Assembly: GCF_009467805.1 (NCBI RefSeq)
Contig: NZ_WIAY01000009.1
Coordinates: forward strand, 1 to 64,000
Direction of reading: 5' to 3'
DNA: 64,000 bases
Source: Stenotrophomonas nematodicola
GTDB lineage: Bacteria; Pseudomonadota; Gammaproteobacteria; Xanthomonadales; Xanthomonadaceae
The first letter of the stretch is position 1. Each line of letters starts with the position of its first letter. The translations under genes were made by a program, and so were the position numbers. This document shows positions 18,050 to 27,484 of the stretch, one piece after another. The notes beneath the pieces were generated by a model. The model saw only the letters and a program-made list of their open reading frames with translations, searched no databases and was not told the DNA's origin.

Positions 18050-21000
18050 ATGACCAGTACCGCCGAACTCACCTCGCCGTCCTCCGCCAACCAGCCCGGC
18101 CTGGACACTGGCTACACGCTGGACCACAAGTACACCCGTACCGATGGCCGCATCTACCTGAGCGGGGTGCAGGCGCTGGTGCGCCTGCCGTTGATGCAGC
18201 GGCTGCGCGACGAGGCGGCCGGGCTGGATACCGCCGGCTTCATCAGCGGCTACCGCGGCAGCCCGCTGGGCGGCTTCGACCTGGAACTGTGGCGCGCACG
18301 GCAGCACCTGGAGGCGGCGCGGGTGAAGTTCACCCCCGGCCTCAACGAGGACCTGGGCGCGACGATGGTCTGGGGTACCCAGCAGACCAACCTGTTCCCC
18401 GGCGCCAACGTCCAGGGCGTGTACGGCATGTGGTACGGCAAGGGCCCCGGCGTGGACCGCTGCGGCGACGTGTTCAAGCACGCCAATGCCGCCGGCACCT
18501 CGCCGTTGGGTGGCGTGCTGGCGCTGGCCGCCGATGACCATGCCTGCCGCAGCTCGACCCTGCCGCACGGCAGCGAGGACGAGTTCGTCAGCGCGATGAT
18601 GCCGGTGCTGAACCCGGCCGGCGTGCAGGACATCCTCGACATGGGCCTGCTCGGCTGGGCGATGAGCCGTTACACCGGGCGCTGGATCGGCTTCAAGACC
18701 ATCGCCGAAACGGTGGAATCCTCGGCCTCGGTGCAGGTTGATCCGTTCGCGCGCCGCATCGTGCTGCCGGAGGACTTCGACATGCCCGCCGGCGGCCTCA
18801 ACATCCGCTGGCCCGACCCGCCGCTGGACCAGGAAATGCGCCTGCACCGGTACGCGGTGAAGGCGGCCCAGGCATTCGCACGCGCCAACGGCATCGACCG
18901 CATCGTGATGGACTCGCCGCGCGCGCGGCTGGGCATCGTCACCACCGGCAAGAGCTACCTGGACGTGCTGCAGGCGCTGGAATACCTGGGACTGGACGAA
19001 CAGGCCTGCGCCGACATCGGCATCCGCGTGTACAAGGTGGGCATGACCTGGCCGCTGGAACCGGTGGGCATCGCACGCTTCGCCGAAGGGCTGGAAGACA
19101 TCGTGGTGGTGGAGGAGAAGCGTGCCTTCATCGAGCGGCAGATGAAGGAACAGTTCTACAACTGGCCGGCCAGCGCGGGCCCGCGCCCGTCCATCGTCGG
19201 CAAGTACGACGAGCAGGGCGCGTGGATCCTGCCGTCCACCAACGAGCTCACGCCAGCCACCATCGCCGGAGTGATCGGCCGCCGCATCCAGCGTTTCTTC
19301 ACCAATGAATCCATCGAACAGCGCCTGCGCTGGATGGATGACAAGGAAGCCGAGCTCGCGCTGCCGCGTGCCAGCTTCCCGCGCGTGCCGCACTACTGCT
19401 CCGGCTGCCCGCACAACACCTCCACCCGTGTACCGGAAGGGTCGCGTGCGCTGGGCGGGATCGGGTGCCATTACATGGTGACGTGGATGGACCGCAGCAC
19501 CGACACCTTCACCCACATGGGCGGCGAAGGCGTGACGTGGGCCGGGCAGGCGGCGTTCACCGACACCGAGCATGTGTTCCAGAACCTCGGTGACGGCACC
19601 TACTTCCACAGCGGCTCGCTGGCGATCCGCCAGGCCATCGCCGCCGGCGTCAACATCACCTACAAGATCCTCTACAACGATGCGGTGGCGATGACCGGCG
19701 GCCAGCCGGTGGACGGCACCCTGAGCGTGCCGCAGATCGCCCATCAGATGCGGGCCGAAGGCGTGCAGACGATCGTGCTGGTCAGCGACGAGATCGGCAA
19801 ATGGAACAAGCGCGAGCTGTTCCCCGAGGGCGTGGAGTTCCACGACCGCGCCGAGCTGGACGCGGTGCAGAAGCAGCTGCGGCAGGTGAAGGGCACCAGC
19901 ATCCTGATCTACGAACAGACCTGCGCCACCGAGAAGCGCCGCCGCCGCAAGCGTGGCAAGCTGGTCGATCCGCCCAAGCGCGTGGTGGTCAATTCGCTGG
20001 TGTGCGAAGGCTGCGGCGACTGCGGCAAGAAGAGCTTCTGCGTGTCGGTGCTGCCCAAGGAAACCGAGTTCGGGCGCAAGCGCGACATCGACCAGTCCAA
20101 CTGCAACAAGGACTACAGCTGCACCACCGGTTTCTGTCCGAGCTTTGTCACCGTGCACGGTGGCAGGCCGCGCAAGGGCGCGCGCAGCCAGCGCAGCGAC
20201 CTGCTCGCCAACCTGCCCGCACCGACCTTCCGTACCACGCTGGAACAGCCCTGGAACATCCTGATCACCGGCGTCGGTGGCACCGGCGTGGTCACCATCG
20301 GCGCGCTGCTGGGCATGGCCGGCCACCTGGAAGGCAAGGGCGCCAGTGTGCTTGACCAGACCGGCCTGGCCCAGAAGGGCGGCGCGGTCACCACCCACAT
20401 CCGTATTGCCCGCACCCCCGAGGACATCCATGCCGTGCGCATCGCCGCCGGTGAAGCCGACCTGGTGGTGGGCTGCGACATGGTGGTGGTCAACGACTAC
20501 TGGGCGCTGTCCAAGGTGCGTGCCGAGCGCTCGCAGGTGGTCCTCAACACCTATGAGGCGATGCCGGGCACCTTCACCACGCGGCCGGACATGCAGTTCC
20601 CCGCCGCCGACATCATCGCCGGTATCCGCGTGGCGCTCGGAGGGCGCGAGCCGCTGCTGCTCGATGCCACCCAGCTGGCCACGGCGCTGCTCGGCGATGC
20701 CATCGCCGCCAACCTGTTCATCCTTGGCTTTGCCTGGCAGCAGGGGCTGGTGCCGATCTCGTTCGAGGCGCTGATGCGCGCGGTGGAACTCAACGGCGCC
20801 GCCATCGAGATGAACACCCAGGCCTTCGCCTGGGGCCGTCTGGCGGCGGTGGACCCGCAGGCGGTGCAACAGGCCGCCGGGCTGGTGCGCAACGGCCACA
20901 CCGATGCCGAGCGCACACCGGGACCGCTGCACGACCTGCCGCCGGGCGAATGGGAAGGCAACGAGTGGGGCGCCAACGCCGCGCCGCGCAACACCGGCGA

Positions 21001-21742
21001 CGAGCGCGAGCTGCGCGGCCTGCCCGGCCACGGCGGCAGCGCCGATGTGGCGTTCCTGCCCCTGGACGACGAGCGCCTGTCGCGCTCGCTGGATGAGCTG
21101 ATCGAGCGTCGCGTGCGGTTCCTGACCGACTACCAGGACAGCGCCTACGCCGCACGCTACCGCGCGCTGGTGGAGAAGGTGCGCGCGGTGGAGTGGGACA
21201 AGGCCGGCAGCACCGCCCTGACCGAGACCGTGGCGCGCTACTACTTCAAGCTGATGGCCTACAAGGACGAGTACGAAGTGGCGCGCCTGTACACCAGCGG
21301 CGAGTTCCAGCGCCGGTTGCAACAGCAGTTCGAGGGCGAGTTTGAAGTGCGCTTCCATCTGGCGCCGCCGCTGTTTGCAAAGAAGGACGACCAGGGCCGG
21401 CTGATCAAGCAGGAATACGGGCCGTGGATGCTCAAGGCGTTCGGGCTGCTGGCCAAGCTGAAGTTCCTGCGCGGGGGCACCTTCGATGTCTTCGGCCGTA
21501 CCGCGGAACGCCGTGGCGAGCGTCAGCTGATCGCCGACTACGAGCAGACCGTGGCGCTGCTGCTGGATGGCCTGAGCGACGACCGTGTGGCGCTGGCGGT
21601 GGAGATCGCCAGCATCCCCGAGCACATCCGCGGCTACGGGCACGTCAAGGAAGCGCACCTGCACGCGGCCAAGGCCCGCGAAGCCACGTTGCTGGCGCAG
21701 TGGCGCAACCCGCGGGCACTGCACATCGTGCAGGTGGCCTGA
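18050..21742 (+). CDS. Fused indolepyruvate ferredoxin oxidoreductase
   Basis: 1230-residue single-chain 2-oxoacid:ferredoxin oxidoreductase combining the alpha, beta and gamma modules that archaea encode as IorA and IorB. The N-terminus holds the pyrimidine-binding domain (GYRGSPLGGFD), the middle the TPP region (HYCSGCPHN, GGIGCHYM), then a cysteine-rich segment (CEGCGDCG and SNCNKDYSC) for an iron-sulfur cluster, and the gamma domain (TGVGGTGVVTIGAL, TGLAQKGGAVTTHIRI). It converts arylpyruvates from aromatic amino acid transamination to aryl-acetyl-CoA, as known for proteobacterial fused homologues. The ATG at 18050 gives the conserved N-terminus. Cytoplasmic. Confidence 0.92.
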   Translation: MTSTAELTSPSSANQPGLDTGYTLDHKYTRTDGRIYLSGVQALVRLPLMQRLRDEAAGLDTAGFISGYRGSPLGGFDLELWRARQHLEAARVKFTPGLNEDLGATMVWGTQQTNLFPGANVQGVYGMWYGKGPGVDRCGDVFKHANAAGTSPLGGVLALAADDHACRSSTLPHGSEDEFVSAMMPVLNPAGVQDILDMGLLGWAMSRYTGRWIGFKTIAETVESSASVQVDPFARRIVLPEDFDMPAGGLNIRWPDPPLDQEMRLHRYAVKAAQAFARANGIDRIVMDSPRARLGIVTTGKSYLDVLQALEYLGLDEQACADIGIRVYKVGMTWPLEPVGIARFAEGLEDIVVVEEKRAFIERQMKEQFYNWPASAGPRPSIVGKYDEQGAWILPSTNELTPATIAGVIGRRIQRFFTNESIEQRLRWMDDKEAELALPRASFPRVPHYCSGCPHNTSTRVPEGSRALGGIGCHYMVTWMDRSTDTFTHMGGEGVTWAGQAAFTDTEHVFQNLGDGTYFHSGSLAIRQAIAAGVNITYKILYNDAVAMTGGQPVDGTLSVPQIAHQMRAEGVQTIVLVSDEIGKWNKRELFPEGVEFHDRAELDAVQKQLRQVKGTSILIYEQTCATEKRRRRKRGKLVDPPKRVVVNSLVCEGCGDCGKKSFCVSVLPKETEFGRKRDIDQSNCNKDYSCTTGFCPSFVTVHGGRPRKGARSQRSDLLANLPAPTFRTTLEQPWNILITGVGGTGVVTIGALLGMAGHLEGKGASVLDQTGLAQKGGAVTTHIRIARTPEDIHAVRIAAGEADLVVGCDMVVVNDYWALSKVRAERSQVVLNTYEAMPGTFTTRPDMQFPAADIIAGIRVALGGREPLLLDATQLATALLGDAIAANLFILGFAWQQGLVPISFEALMRAVELNGAAIEMNTQAFAWGRLAAVDPQAVQQAAGLVRNGHTDAERTPGPLHDLPPGEWEGNEWGANAAPRNTGDERELRGLPGHGGSADVAFLPLDDERLSRSLDELIERRVRFLTDYQDSAYAARYRALVEKVRAVEWDKAGSTALTETVARYYFKLMAYKDEYEVARLYTSGEFQRRLQQQFEGEFEVRFHLAPPLFAKKDDQGRLIKQEYGPWMLKAFGLLAKLKFLRGGTFDVFGRTAERRGERQLIADYEQTVALLLDGLSDDRVALAVEIASIPEHIRGYGHVKEAHLHAAKAREATLLAQWRNPRALHIVQVA

Positions 21743-21752
21743 CGGCAGATGG

Positions 21753-21983
21753 AGCCGACCGTTGGTCGGCTATCGCGCGCAGCGCGGGGGGTTTCGATGC
21801 CGGAACGGAAGGCAGCCGGGCAGAGCCCGGCTCTACGGGCGTCGTGCGCGGTGGGTGGCCGCCGACGTAGAGCCGACTTCTAGTCGGCTTCGCGCGCAGC
21901 GCGCGGGGTTTTCGATGCCGGAACGGAAGGCAGCCGGGCAGAGCCCGGCTCTACGGGCGCAGCGCGCGGGTTTCGATGCCGGC
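21753..21983. repeat. Compound array of four GTAG REP stem-loops
   Basis: Four 8-bp stems with 3-base loops lie in the 256-base gap between two genes: 21753-21771 (AGCCGACC/GGTCGGCT), 21814-21836 (AGCCGGGC/GCCCGGCT then CTAC), 21867-21889 (GTAG then AGCCGACT/AGTCGGCT) and 21932-21954 (AGCCGGGC/GCCCGGCT then CTAC). A spacer of about 40 bases containing TTTCGATGCCGGAACGGAAG joins stems 1-2 and again stems 3-4, so a two-stem unit is tandemly duplicated. A third, partial copy of the spacer (GCGCGGGTTTCGATGCCGG) ends near 21983, directly beside the methyltransferase stop. No gene is present. Confidence 0.9.
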
Positions 21984-21998
21984 GCGCTGCGCGCGCGG

Positions 21999-22622
21999 TT
22001 ACGCAAAGCGGTGCCATACCCGCAGGCGGTTGTTGGCCGGCATGGCCACGTCGTCGATCAGCCGCAGGCCCTGGGCGGCGGCCAGTGCGTCCACCGCGTC
22101 GGCATCGCGGATGCCCGCCGCGGGGTCGCGCTGCTTCAGCCAGGCATCGAATACCCGGTTGCTGTCGCTGCTGTACTGGCCGCCCTGGTTGAACGGCCCG
22201 TAGATGCACAGCAGCGCGTCGTCGGCCATCACCGCCGGCAGTCCGGCGAACAACGCCTCCACGTGCGCCCAGCTCATGATATGCAGGGTGTTGGCGCTGA
22301 ACACCGCATCGAAGCCCAACGGTGCTTCCGGCAGCGGTGCCAGGCCAGGCACGGGCGACAGCACGGCCTGCAACGGCCACGGGGGCGGAGCATTGGGCAG
22401 GGCGGCCTCGGCCAGGCGCTCGGCAATGCCGGGCAGATGGTCCGGGTGGTCGCTGGCCTGCCAGTGCAGGTGCGGCAGCTGCGCGGCGAAGTGCGCCGCA
22501 TGCTGGCCGGTACCGCTGCCGATCTCCAGGACGCGGTGGCGGTCCTGCAGGTACCGGCGCAGGGCTGTCAGGATCGGCTCGCGGTTGCGCTCGCAGGCGT
22601 CGGACCAACGCTGTTGGCTCAT
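21999..22622 (-). CDS. DUF938 SAM-dependent methyltransferase
   Basis: 207-residue class I methyltransferase of the DUF938 family. The start (WSDACERNREPIL) and SAM-binding VLEIGSGTGQHAAHFA motif I are characteristic, as are FDAVFSANTLHIMSW and IYGPFNQGGQYSSDSN. The human relative is METTL26; no substrate is established. The ATG at 22622 is used because homology begins there. It is divergent from the TldD operon, 142 bases away. Confidence 0.9.
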   Translation of the reverse strand: MSQQRWSDACERNREPILTALRRYLQDRHRVLEIGSGTGQHAAHFAAQLPHLHWQASDHPDHLPGIAERLAEAALPNAPPPWPLQAVLSPVPGLAPLPEAPLGFDAVFSANTLHIMSWAHVEALFAGLPAVMADDALLCIYGPFNQGGQYSSDSNRVFDAWLKQRDPAAGIRDADAVDALAAAQGLRLIDDVAMPANNRLRVWHRFA

Positions 22623-22764
22623 GGCAGGCTCAAGATGAATTCGGATGACCGCCATCCAACCATGACCGCAGTCACTTGTGCCACTGCCCGCCGCCATCGA
22701 AAGTCAAGAACTTGTCCACTGCGACCGGTCTGATGCCGATCGCACCGTCGGGGGATGGATCGCT

Positions 22765-24393
22765 GTGCAACGCCGTGAGTTTCTTGCGCTGTCTGGAATG
22801 GGCCTGGCTGGCCTGGTACTGCCGCACGGTCGGCTGATTGCCGCCGAGCAACTGCTCGAGCCCGGCGACCCCGTCCGCAACAGGGTGCTGGCCGAGGCGG
22901 CGCTGGGCGCGGCCAAACGCGCCGGCGCCACCTACTGCGACGTACGTATCGGGCGCTACCTCAACCAGGCGGTGATCACCCGCGAGCGCACCGTCCAGAA
23001 CGTCACCAACAGCGAATCGGCCGGCATCGGCATCCGGGTGATCGTCAACGGCGCCTGGGGCTTTGCGGCCACCCACCAGCGCACGCCGGCGGCGGTGCTG
23101 GCCACGGTTGGGCAGGCCGCCGCCATCGCGCGCGCCAACGCCGGCATCCAGACCCGTCCGGTACAGCTGGCGCCGGTAACCGGTGTTGGCGAGGTCAGCT
23201 GGAAGACGCCGATCCGCAGGAACGCAATGGCGGTACCGATCCAGGACAAGGTCGAGATGCTGCTGGCGGTCAATGCCGCCGCCCTCGACGCCGGCGCCGA
23301 TTTCATCAATTCCACATTGTTCCTGGTCAACGAGCAGAAGTACTTCGCCTCCAGCGACGGCTCGTTCATCGACCAGGACGTGCACCGGATCTGGCTGCCG
23401 TTCACCGCCACCGCCATCGACAAGGCCACCGGCAAATTCCGCACCCGCGCGGGGCTGTCCTCGCCGATGGGCATGGGCTACGAGTTTCTCGATGGCGACG
23501 CCAGCGGCAAGATCGCGCTGCCAGGCGGCGTCACCGCCTACCGCGATTCCTACGATCCGATCGAGGATGCAGTGGCCGCCGCCCGTCAGGCGCGCGAGAA
23601 GCTCAAGGCACCGTCGGTCAAGCCAGGCAAGTACGACCTGGTGCTGGACCCGTCCAACCTGTTCCTGACCATCCACGAGAATGTCGGCCACCCGCTGGAA
23701 CTGGACCGCGTGCTCGGCTACGAAGCCAACTACGCCGGCACCAGCTTCGCCACGCTGGACAAGCGCGAGGCGGGCTTCCGCTGGGGCAGCGACATTGTCA
23801 ACTTCCATGCCGACAAAACCGCGCCGGGCAGCCTGGGCGCGGTGGGCTACGACGATGAAGGGGTCAAGACCCGGCGCTGGGACCTGGTCAAGGACGGCAT
23901 CCTGGTCAACTACCAGGCCACGCGCGATGAAGTGCACCTGCTGGGCGAAACCGCCTCGCACGGCTGCAGCTACGCCGATTCCTGGTCCAGCGTGCAGTTC
24001 CAGCGCATGGCCAACGTGTCGCTGGCGCCGGGCAGGACGCCGCTCAGCGTGGCCGACATGATCAAGGACGTGGAGAACGGCATCTACATCCACGGCCGCG
24101 GCTCGTATTCGATCGACCAGCAGCGCTACAACGCGCAGTTCGGCGGCCAGCTCTACTACCAGATCCGGAACGGCCAGATCGCCGGCATGGTCGAGGATGC
24201 GGCCTACCAGATCCGTACGCCGGAGTTCTGGAACGCGTGCAGCGCGATCTGCGATGAACGCGACTTCCGCTTCGGTGGCTCGTTCTTCGACGGCAAGGGC
24301 CAGCCGGGCCAGGTCTCGGCGGTCTCGCACGGCTCGTCGACCACCCGCTTCAACGGGGTGAACATCATCAATACCGCGCGCAGCCTGGGATGA
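22765..24393 (+). CDS. TldD-family metalloprotease paralogue 1, Tat signal
   Basis: 542 residues starting at GTG 22765, ten bases after GGGGGA; this start matches the N-terminus of the downstream paralogue. A twin-arginine signal (QRREFLALSGMGLAGLVLP) leads, then the TldD/PmbA N-terminal domain and the zinc protease motif HENVGH at residues 304-309 (HEXXXH). The C-terminus reads GSFFDGKGQPGQ, where E. coli TldD has a GK-adjacent cysteine thought to bind zinc; here an aspartate precedes GK. E. coli TldD/TldE is cytoplasmic and trims microcin precursors and CcdA; the Tat signal suggests this enzyme is exported folded. First gene of a nine-gene series. Confidence 0.9.
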   Translation: MQRREFLALSGMGLAGLVLPHGRLIAAEQLLEPGDPVRNRVLAEAALGAAKRAGATYCDVRIGRYLNQAVITRERTVQNVTNSESAGIGIRVIVNGAWGFAATHQRTPAAVLATVGQAAAIARANAGIQTRPVQLAPVTGVGEVSWKTPIRRNAMAVPIQDKVEMLLAVNAAALDAGADFINSTLFLVNEQKYFASSDGSFIDQDVHRIWLPFTATAIDKATGKFRTRAGLSSPMGMGYEFLDGDASGKIALPGGVTAYRDSYDPIEDAVAAARQAREKLKAPSVKPGKYDLVLDPSNLFLTIHENVGHPLELDRVLGYEANYAGTSFATLDKREAGFRWGSDIVNFHADKTAPGSLGAVGYDDEGVKTRRWDLVKDGILVNYQATRDEVHLLGETASHGCSYADSWSSVQFQRMANVSLAPGRTPLSVADMIKDVENGIYIHGRGSYSIDQQRYNAQFGGQLYYQIRNGQIAGMVEDAAYQIRTPEFWNACSAICDERDFRFGGSFFDGKGQPGQVSAVSHGSSTTRFNGVNIINTARSLG

Positions 24394-24450
24394 GCCCGCC
24401 GCGCCCGCCGTTCGTTTCCCTGCCACACCACCCTGACGTGGAGCGCCGCC

Positions 24451-26085
24451 TTGCAAAGACGTGACTTCCTCGCCCTGACCGGGCTTACCGCAGGCGGCCT
24501 GATCGTGCCGTCCTTCTTCGGCAAGGTCATTGCCGCCGAACACCTGCACAGCACGCTGGACCCTGCGCTGAAGAAGCGCCTGGCCGATGCGGCGCTGGCT
24601 GCCGCGCGCCAGGCCGGCGCCACCTACTGCGATGTGCGCATCGGCCGCTACCTGCGCCAGTTCGTGATCACCCGCGAGGACAAGGTGCAGAACGTGGTCA
24701 ACACCGAGTCCACCGGTGTGGGCATCCGCGTGATCGTCAACGGGGCATGGGGCTTTGCCGCCACCAACCAGCTCGGGCCGGGCGACGTGGCGCGCGCCGC
24801 ACAGCAGGCCGCCGCCATCGCCAAGGCCAACGCGGCAGTGCAGACCGCACCGGTGCAGTTGGCCGCCGCGGCGGGGGTGGGCGAGGTCTCCTGGCGCACG
24901 CCGATCCGCAAGAATGCGATGGACGTGCCGATCAAGGAGAAGGTGGAGCTGCTGCTGGACGTCAATGCCGCCGCGATGGGCGCCGGCGCCAGCTTCGTCA
25001 ACTCGATGCTGTTCCTGGTCAACGAGCAGAAGTACTTCGCCTCCACCGACGGTTCCTACATCGACCAGGACGTGCACCGCATCTGGGCGCCGATGACGAT
25101 CACCGCCATCGACAAGGCAAGCGGCAAGTTCCGCACCCGCGAAGGCCTGTCCTCGCCGATGGGCATGGGCTACGAGTATCTCGATGGCGCGGCGGCGGGC
25201 AAGGTGCCGACCCCCAACGGAGTGGTCAACTACAGCACGTCCTACGACATGCGGGAGGACGCCATCGCCGCGGCCAAGCAGGCCCAGGAGAAGCTCAAGG
25301 CGCCGTCGGTGAAGCCGGGCAAGTACGACCTGATCCTGGACCCCTCGCACACCTGGCTCACCATCCACGAATCGATCGGCCATCCGCTCGAGCTGGACCG
25401 CGTGCTGGGCTACGAGGCCAACTATGCCGGCACCAGCTTCGCCACCCTGGACAAGCGCGAGCAGCAGTTCCAGTACGGCAGCGACAAAGTGAACATCTTC
25501 GCCGACAAGACCCAGCCGGGCAGCCTCGGCGCGGTCGCCTACGACGATGAAGGCGTCAAGACCAAGCGCTGGGACCTGATCAGCAACGGCAGGCTGGTGG
25601 ACTACCAGACCATCCGCGACCAGGCCCATGTTCTCGGCAAGACCGAGTCCGACGGTTGCTGCTATGCCGATTCCTGGTCCAGCGTGCAGTTCCAGCGCAT
25701 GGCCAATGTCTCGATGGCCCCCGGCAAGACGCCGCTGAGCGTGAGCGACATGATCAAGGACGTCGAGAATGGCATCTACATCATCGGCGACGGTTCGTTC
25801 TCGATCGACCAGCAGCGCTACAACGCGCAGTTCGGCGGCCAGCTGTTCTATGAGATCAAGAACGGCAGGATCACCCGCATGCTCGAGGACGTGGCTTACC
25901 AGATCCGCACACCGGAGTTCTGGAACGCCTGCAGCGCCGTGGCCGATGAGCGTGACTACCGCCTCGGCGGCTCGTTCTTCGACGGCAAGGGCCAGCCGGG
26001 CCAGGTCTCGGCGGTCTCGCACGGCTCGTCCACCGCGCGCTTCAACGGCATCAACGTCATCAACACCGCACGCAGCCTCGGCTGA
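24451..26085 (+). CDS. TldD-family metalloprotease paralogue 2, Tat signal
   Basis: 544 residues beginning at TTG 24451 (MQRRDFLALTGLTAGGLIVP), a clear twin-arginine signal. It is a close paralogue of the preceding gene along its whole length; stretches such as GHPLELDRVLGYEANYAGTS and QQRYNAQFGGQL are identical. The zinc motif is HESIGH (HEXXXH). As in paralogue 1, the C-terminal segment is SFFDGKGQPGQ with aspartate where E. coli TldD has cysteine. Tandem duplication with retention of both active-site motifs suggests two proteases sharing the single downstream TldE-like partner. The gap to paralogue 1 is 57 bases, to the TldE gene 21. Confidence 0.9.
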   Translation: MQRRDFLALTGLTAGGLIVPSFFGKVIAAEHLHSTLDPALKKRLADAALAAARQAGATYCDVRIGRYLRQFVITREDKVQNVVNTESTGVGIRVIVNGAWGFAATNQLGPGDVARAAQQAAAIAKANAAVQTAPVQLAAAAGVGEVSWRTPIRKNAMDVPIKEKVELLLDVNAAAMGAGASFVNSMLFLVNEQKYFASTDGSYIDQDVHRIWAPMTITAIDKASGKFRTREGLSSPMGMGYEYLDGAAAGKVPTPNGVVNYSTSYDMREDAIAAAKQAQEKLKAPSVKPGKYDLILDPSHTWLTIHESIGHPLELDRVLGYEANYAGTSFATLDKREQQFQYGSDKVNIFADKTQPGSLGAVAYDDEGVKTKRWDLISNGRLVDYQTIRDQAHVLGKTESDGCCYADSWSSVQFQRMANVSMAPGKTPLSVSDMIKDVENGIYIIGDGSFSIDQQRYNAQFGGQLFYEIKNGRITRMLEDVAYQIRTPEFWNACSAVADERDYRLGGSFFDGKGQPGQVSAVSHGSSTARFNGINVINTARSLG

Positions 26086-26106
26086 CCGGTCAGGAGCCCA
26101 ATCGCA

Positions 26107-27441
26107 ATGAGTATCTTCACCGAAGCCCAGGCCAAGGCCATCCTCGACAAGGTCATCGCGCTGTCCAAGGCCGACGAATGCACGGCCGTCCTGGCCGGCT
26201 CGATCGATGGCAACATCCGTTTCGCGCTCAACAACGTGTCCACCAGCGGCATCGTCGACAACACCGAACTGGCCGTCACCGTGGCCTTCGGCAAGCGCGT
26301 GGGCACCGCCTCGATCAACGAGTTCGACGATGCCGCGCTGGAACGCGTGGTCCGTCGTGCCGAAGACCTGGCGCGTCTGGCACCGGAGAATCCGGAGTTC
26401 ATGCCCGCCATCGGCAGGCAGACCTACACCGCCAGCCCCACGTTCAGCGCCTCCACCGCCGCCATCGACCCGGCGTTCCGCGCCAAGGTTGCCGCCGATT
26501 CGATCGCACCGTGCCGCGGCAACGGGCTGATCGCCGCCGGCTTCCTGGAAGACGGGCAGAGCTTCTACGCCACTGCCAACAGCAACGGCAACTTCGGTTA
26601 CCAGCGCAGCACCAATTTCGACTACACCTGCACCGTGCGCACCGAAGACGGCCGCGGCTCGGGCTGGGTCGGCCGCAACCTGAAGGACGCCGCCGACTTC
26701 AAGGCCGACCAGGACATCCGCATCGCCATGCGCAAGGCCACCGACTCGGCAGAAGCCAAAGCGCTGGAGCCGGGCAAGTACACCGTGATCCTGGAGCCGG
26801 CCGCCGCCGCGGGCCTGATCAGCTTCATGATGAACTTCTTCGACGCGCGCGCGGCTGATGAAGGCCGCAGCTTCCTGTCCAGGAAGGGCGGCGGCAACAA
26901 GCTGGGCGAGCAGGTCTACGATCCGCGCGTGAACTTCAGCGCCGACCCGTGGAATCCCGAGGCTCCGGTGCTGCCGTGGGATGGCGAAGGCCAGCCGCGC
27001 CAGAAGCTGGCCATCGTCGAGAACGGCCGCATCGCCAACCTGAACTACTCGCGGTACTGGGCGCAGAAGCAGGGCAAGACCGCCAACGCGCGGGCGGGCA
27101 ACCTGCTGATGGCCGGTGGCGACAAGAGCACCGCCGAGCTGGTGCGCGGCACCCAGAAGGGCATTCTGGTGACCCGGACCTGGTACATCCGCATGGTCGA
27201 TCCGCAGACTGTGCTGCTGACCGGCCTCACCCGCGATGGCACGTTCTACATCGAGAACGGACAGATCAAGTACCCGGTCAAGAACTTCCGCTTCAACGAA
27301 TCGCCGGTGATCATGCTCAACAACATCGAAGAGCTCGGCAAGCCGGTGCGCGTGGCTGGCGACGAGTCCAGCCTGGTGATGATGATCCCGCCGATGAAGC
27401 TGCGCGATTTCACCTTCACCTCGCTGTCCGACGCGGTCTGA
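26107..27441 (+). CDS. TldE/PmbA-family partner protein
   Basis: 444 residues of the PmbA/TldE type without HEXXXH, the non-catalytic partner in the TldD-TldE heterodimer. It starts MSIFTEAQAKAILDKVIALS with no signal peptide, in contrast to its two TldD neighbours. Typical stretches are AVTVAFGKRVGTASINEFDD, LEPGKYTVILEPAAAAGLISFMMNFFDAR and GNLLMAGGDKST. Because Tat moves folded complexes, a leaderless TldE could be carried out bound to Tat-signalled TldD; alternatively both remain inside. Not known which. Confidence 0.9.
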   Translation: MSIFTEAQAKAILDKVIALSKADECTAVLAGSIDGNIRFALNNVSTSGIVDNTELAVTVAFGKRVGTASINEFDDAALERVVRRAEDLARLAPENPEFMPAIGRQTYTASPTFSASTAAIDPAFRAKVAADSIAPCRGNGLIAAGFLEDGQSFYATANSNGNFGYQRSTNFDYTCTVRTEDGRGSGWVGRNLKDAADFKADQDIRIAMRKATDSAEAKALEPGKYTVILEPAAAAGLISFMMNFFDARAADEGRSFLSRKGGGNKLGEQVYDPRVNFSADPWNPEAPVLPWDGEGQPRQKLAIVENGRIANLNYSRYWAQKQGKTANARAGNLLMAGGDKSTAELVRGTQKGILVTRTWYIRMVDPQTVLLTGLTRDGTFYIENGQIKYPVKNFRFNESPVIMLNNIEELGKPVRVAGDESSLVMMIPPMKLRDFTFTSLSDAV

Positions 27442-27484
27442 TGCAGCCCTGTCGTCCCCGAGGGTGGCGGAGCGGCGCGCGGCG

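Noticed and set aside
17717..21724. A 1335-codon open frame on the minus strand opposite the indolepyruvate oxidoreductase gene.
   Set aside because: High-GC third-position shadow; the plus-strand protein has full family motifs and the minus reading is His/Gln/Arg-rich without domains.
22672..26022. A 1116-codon minus-strand open frame opposite the TldD genes, with an apparent internal repeat.
   Set aside because: The repeat only mirrors the duplication of the two TldD paralogues on the other strand.
22765..27441. TldD/TldE cluster as a microcin or RiPP biosynthetic locus.
   Set aside because: No precursor peptide, cyclodehydratase, radical SAM or ABC exporter is visible; neighbours are MoxR and Bat-like proteins.
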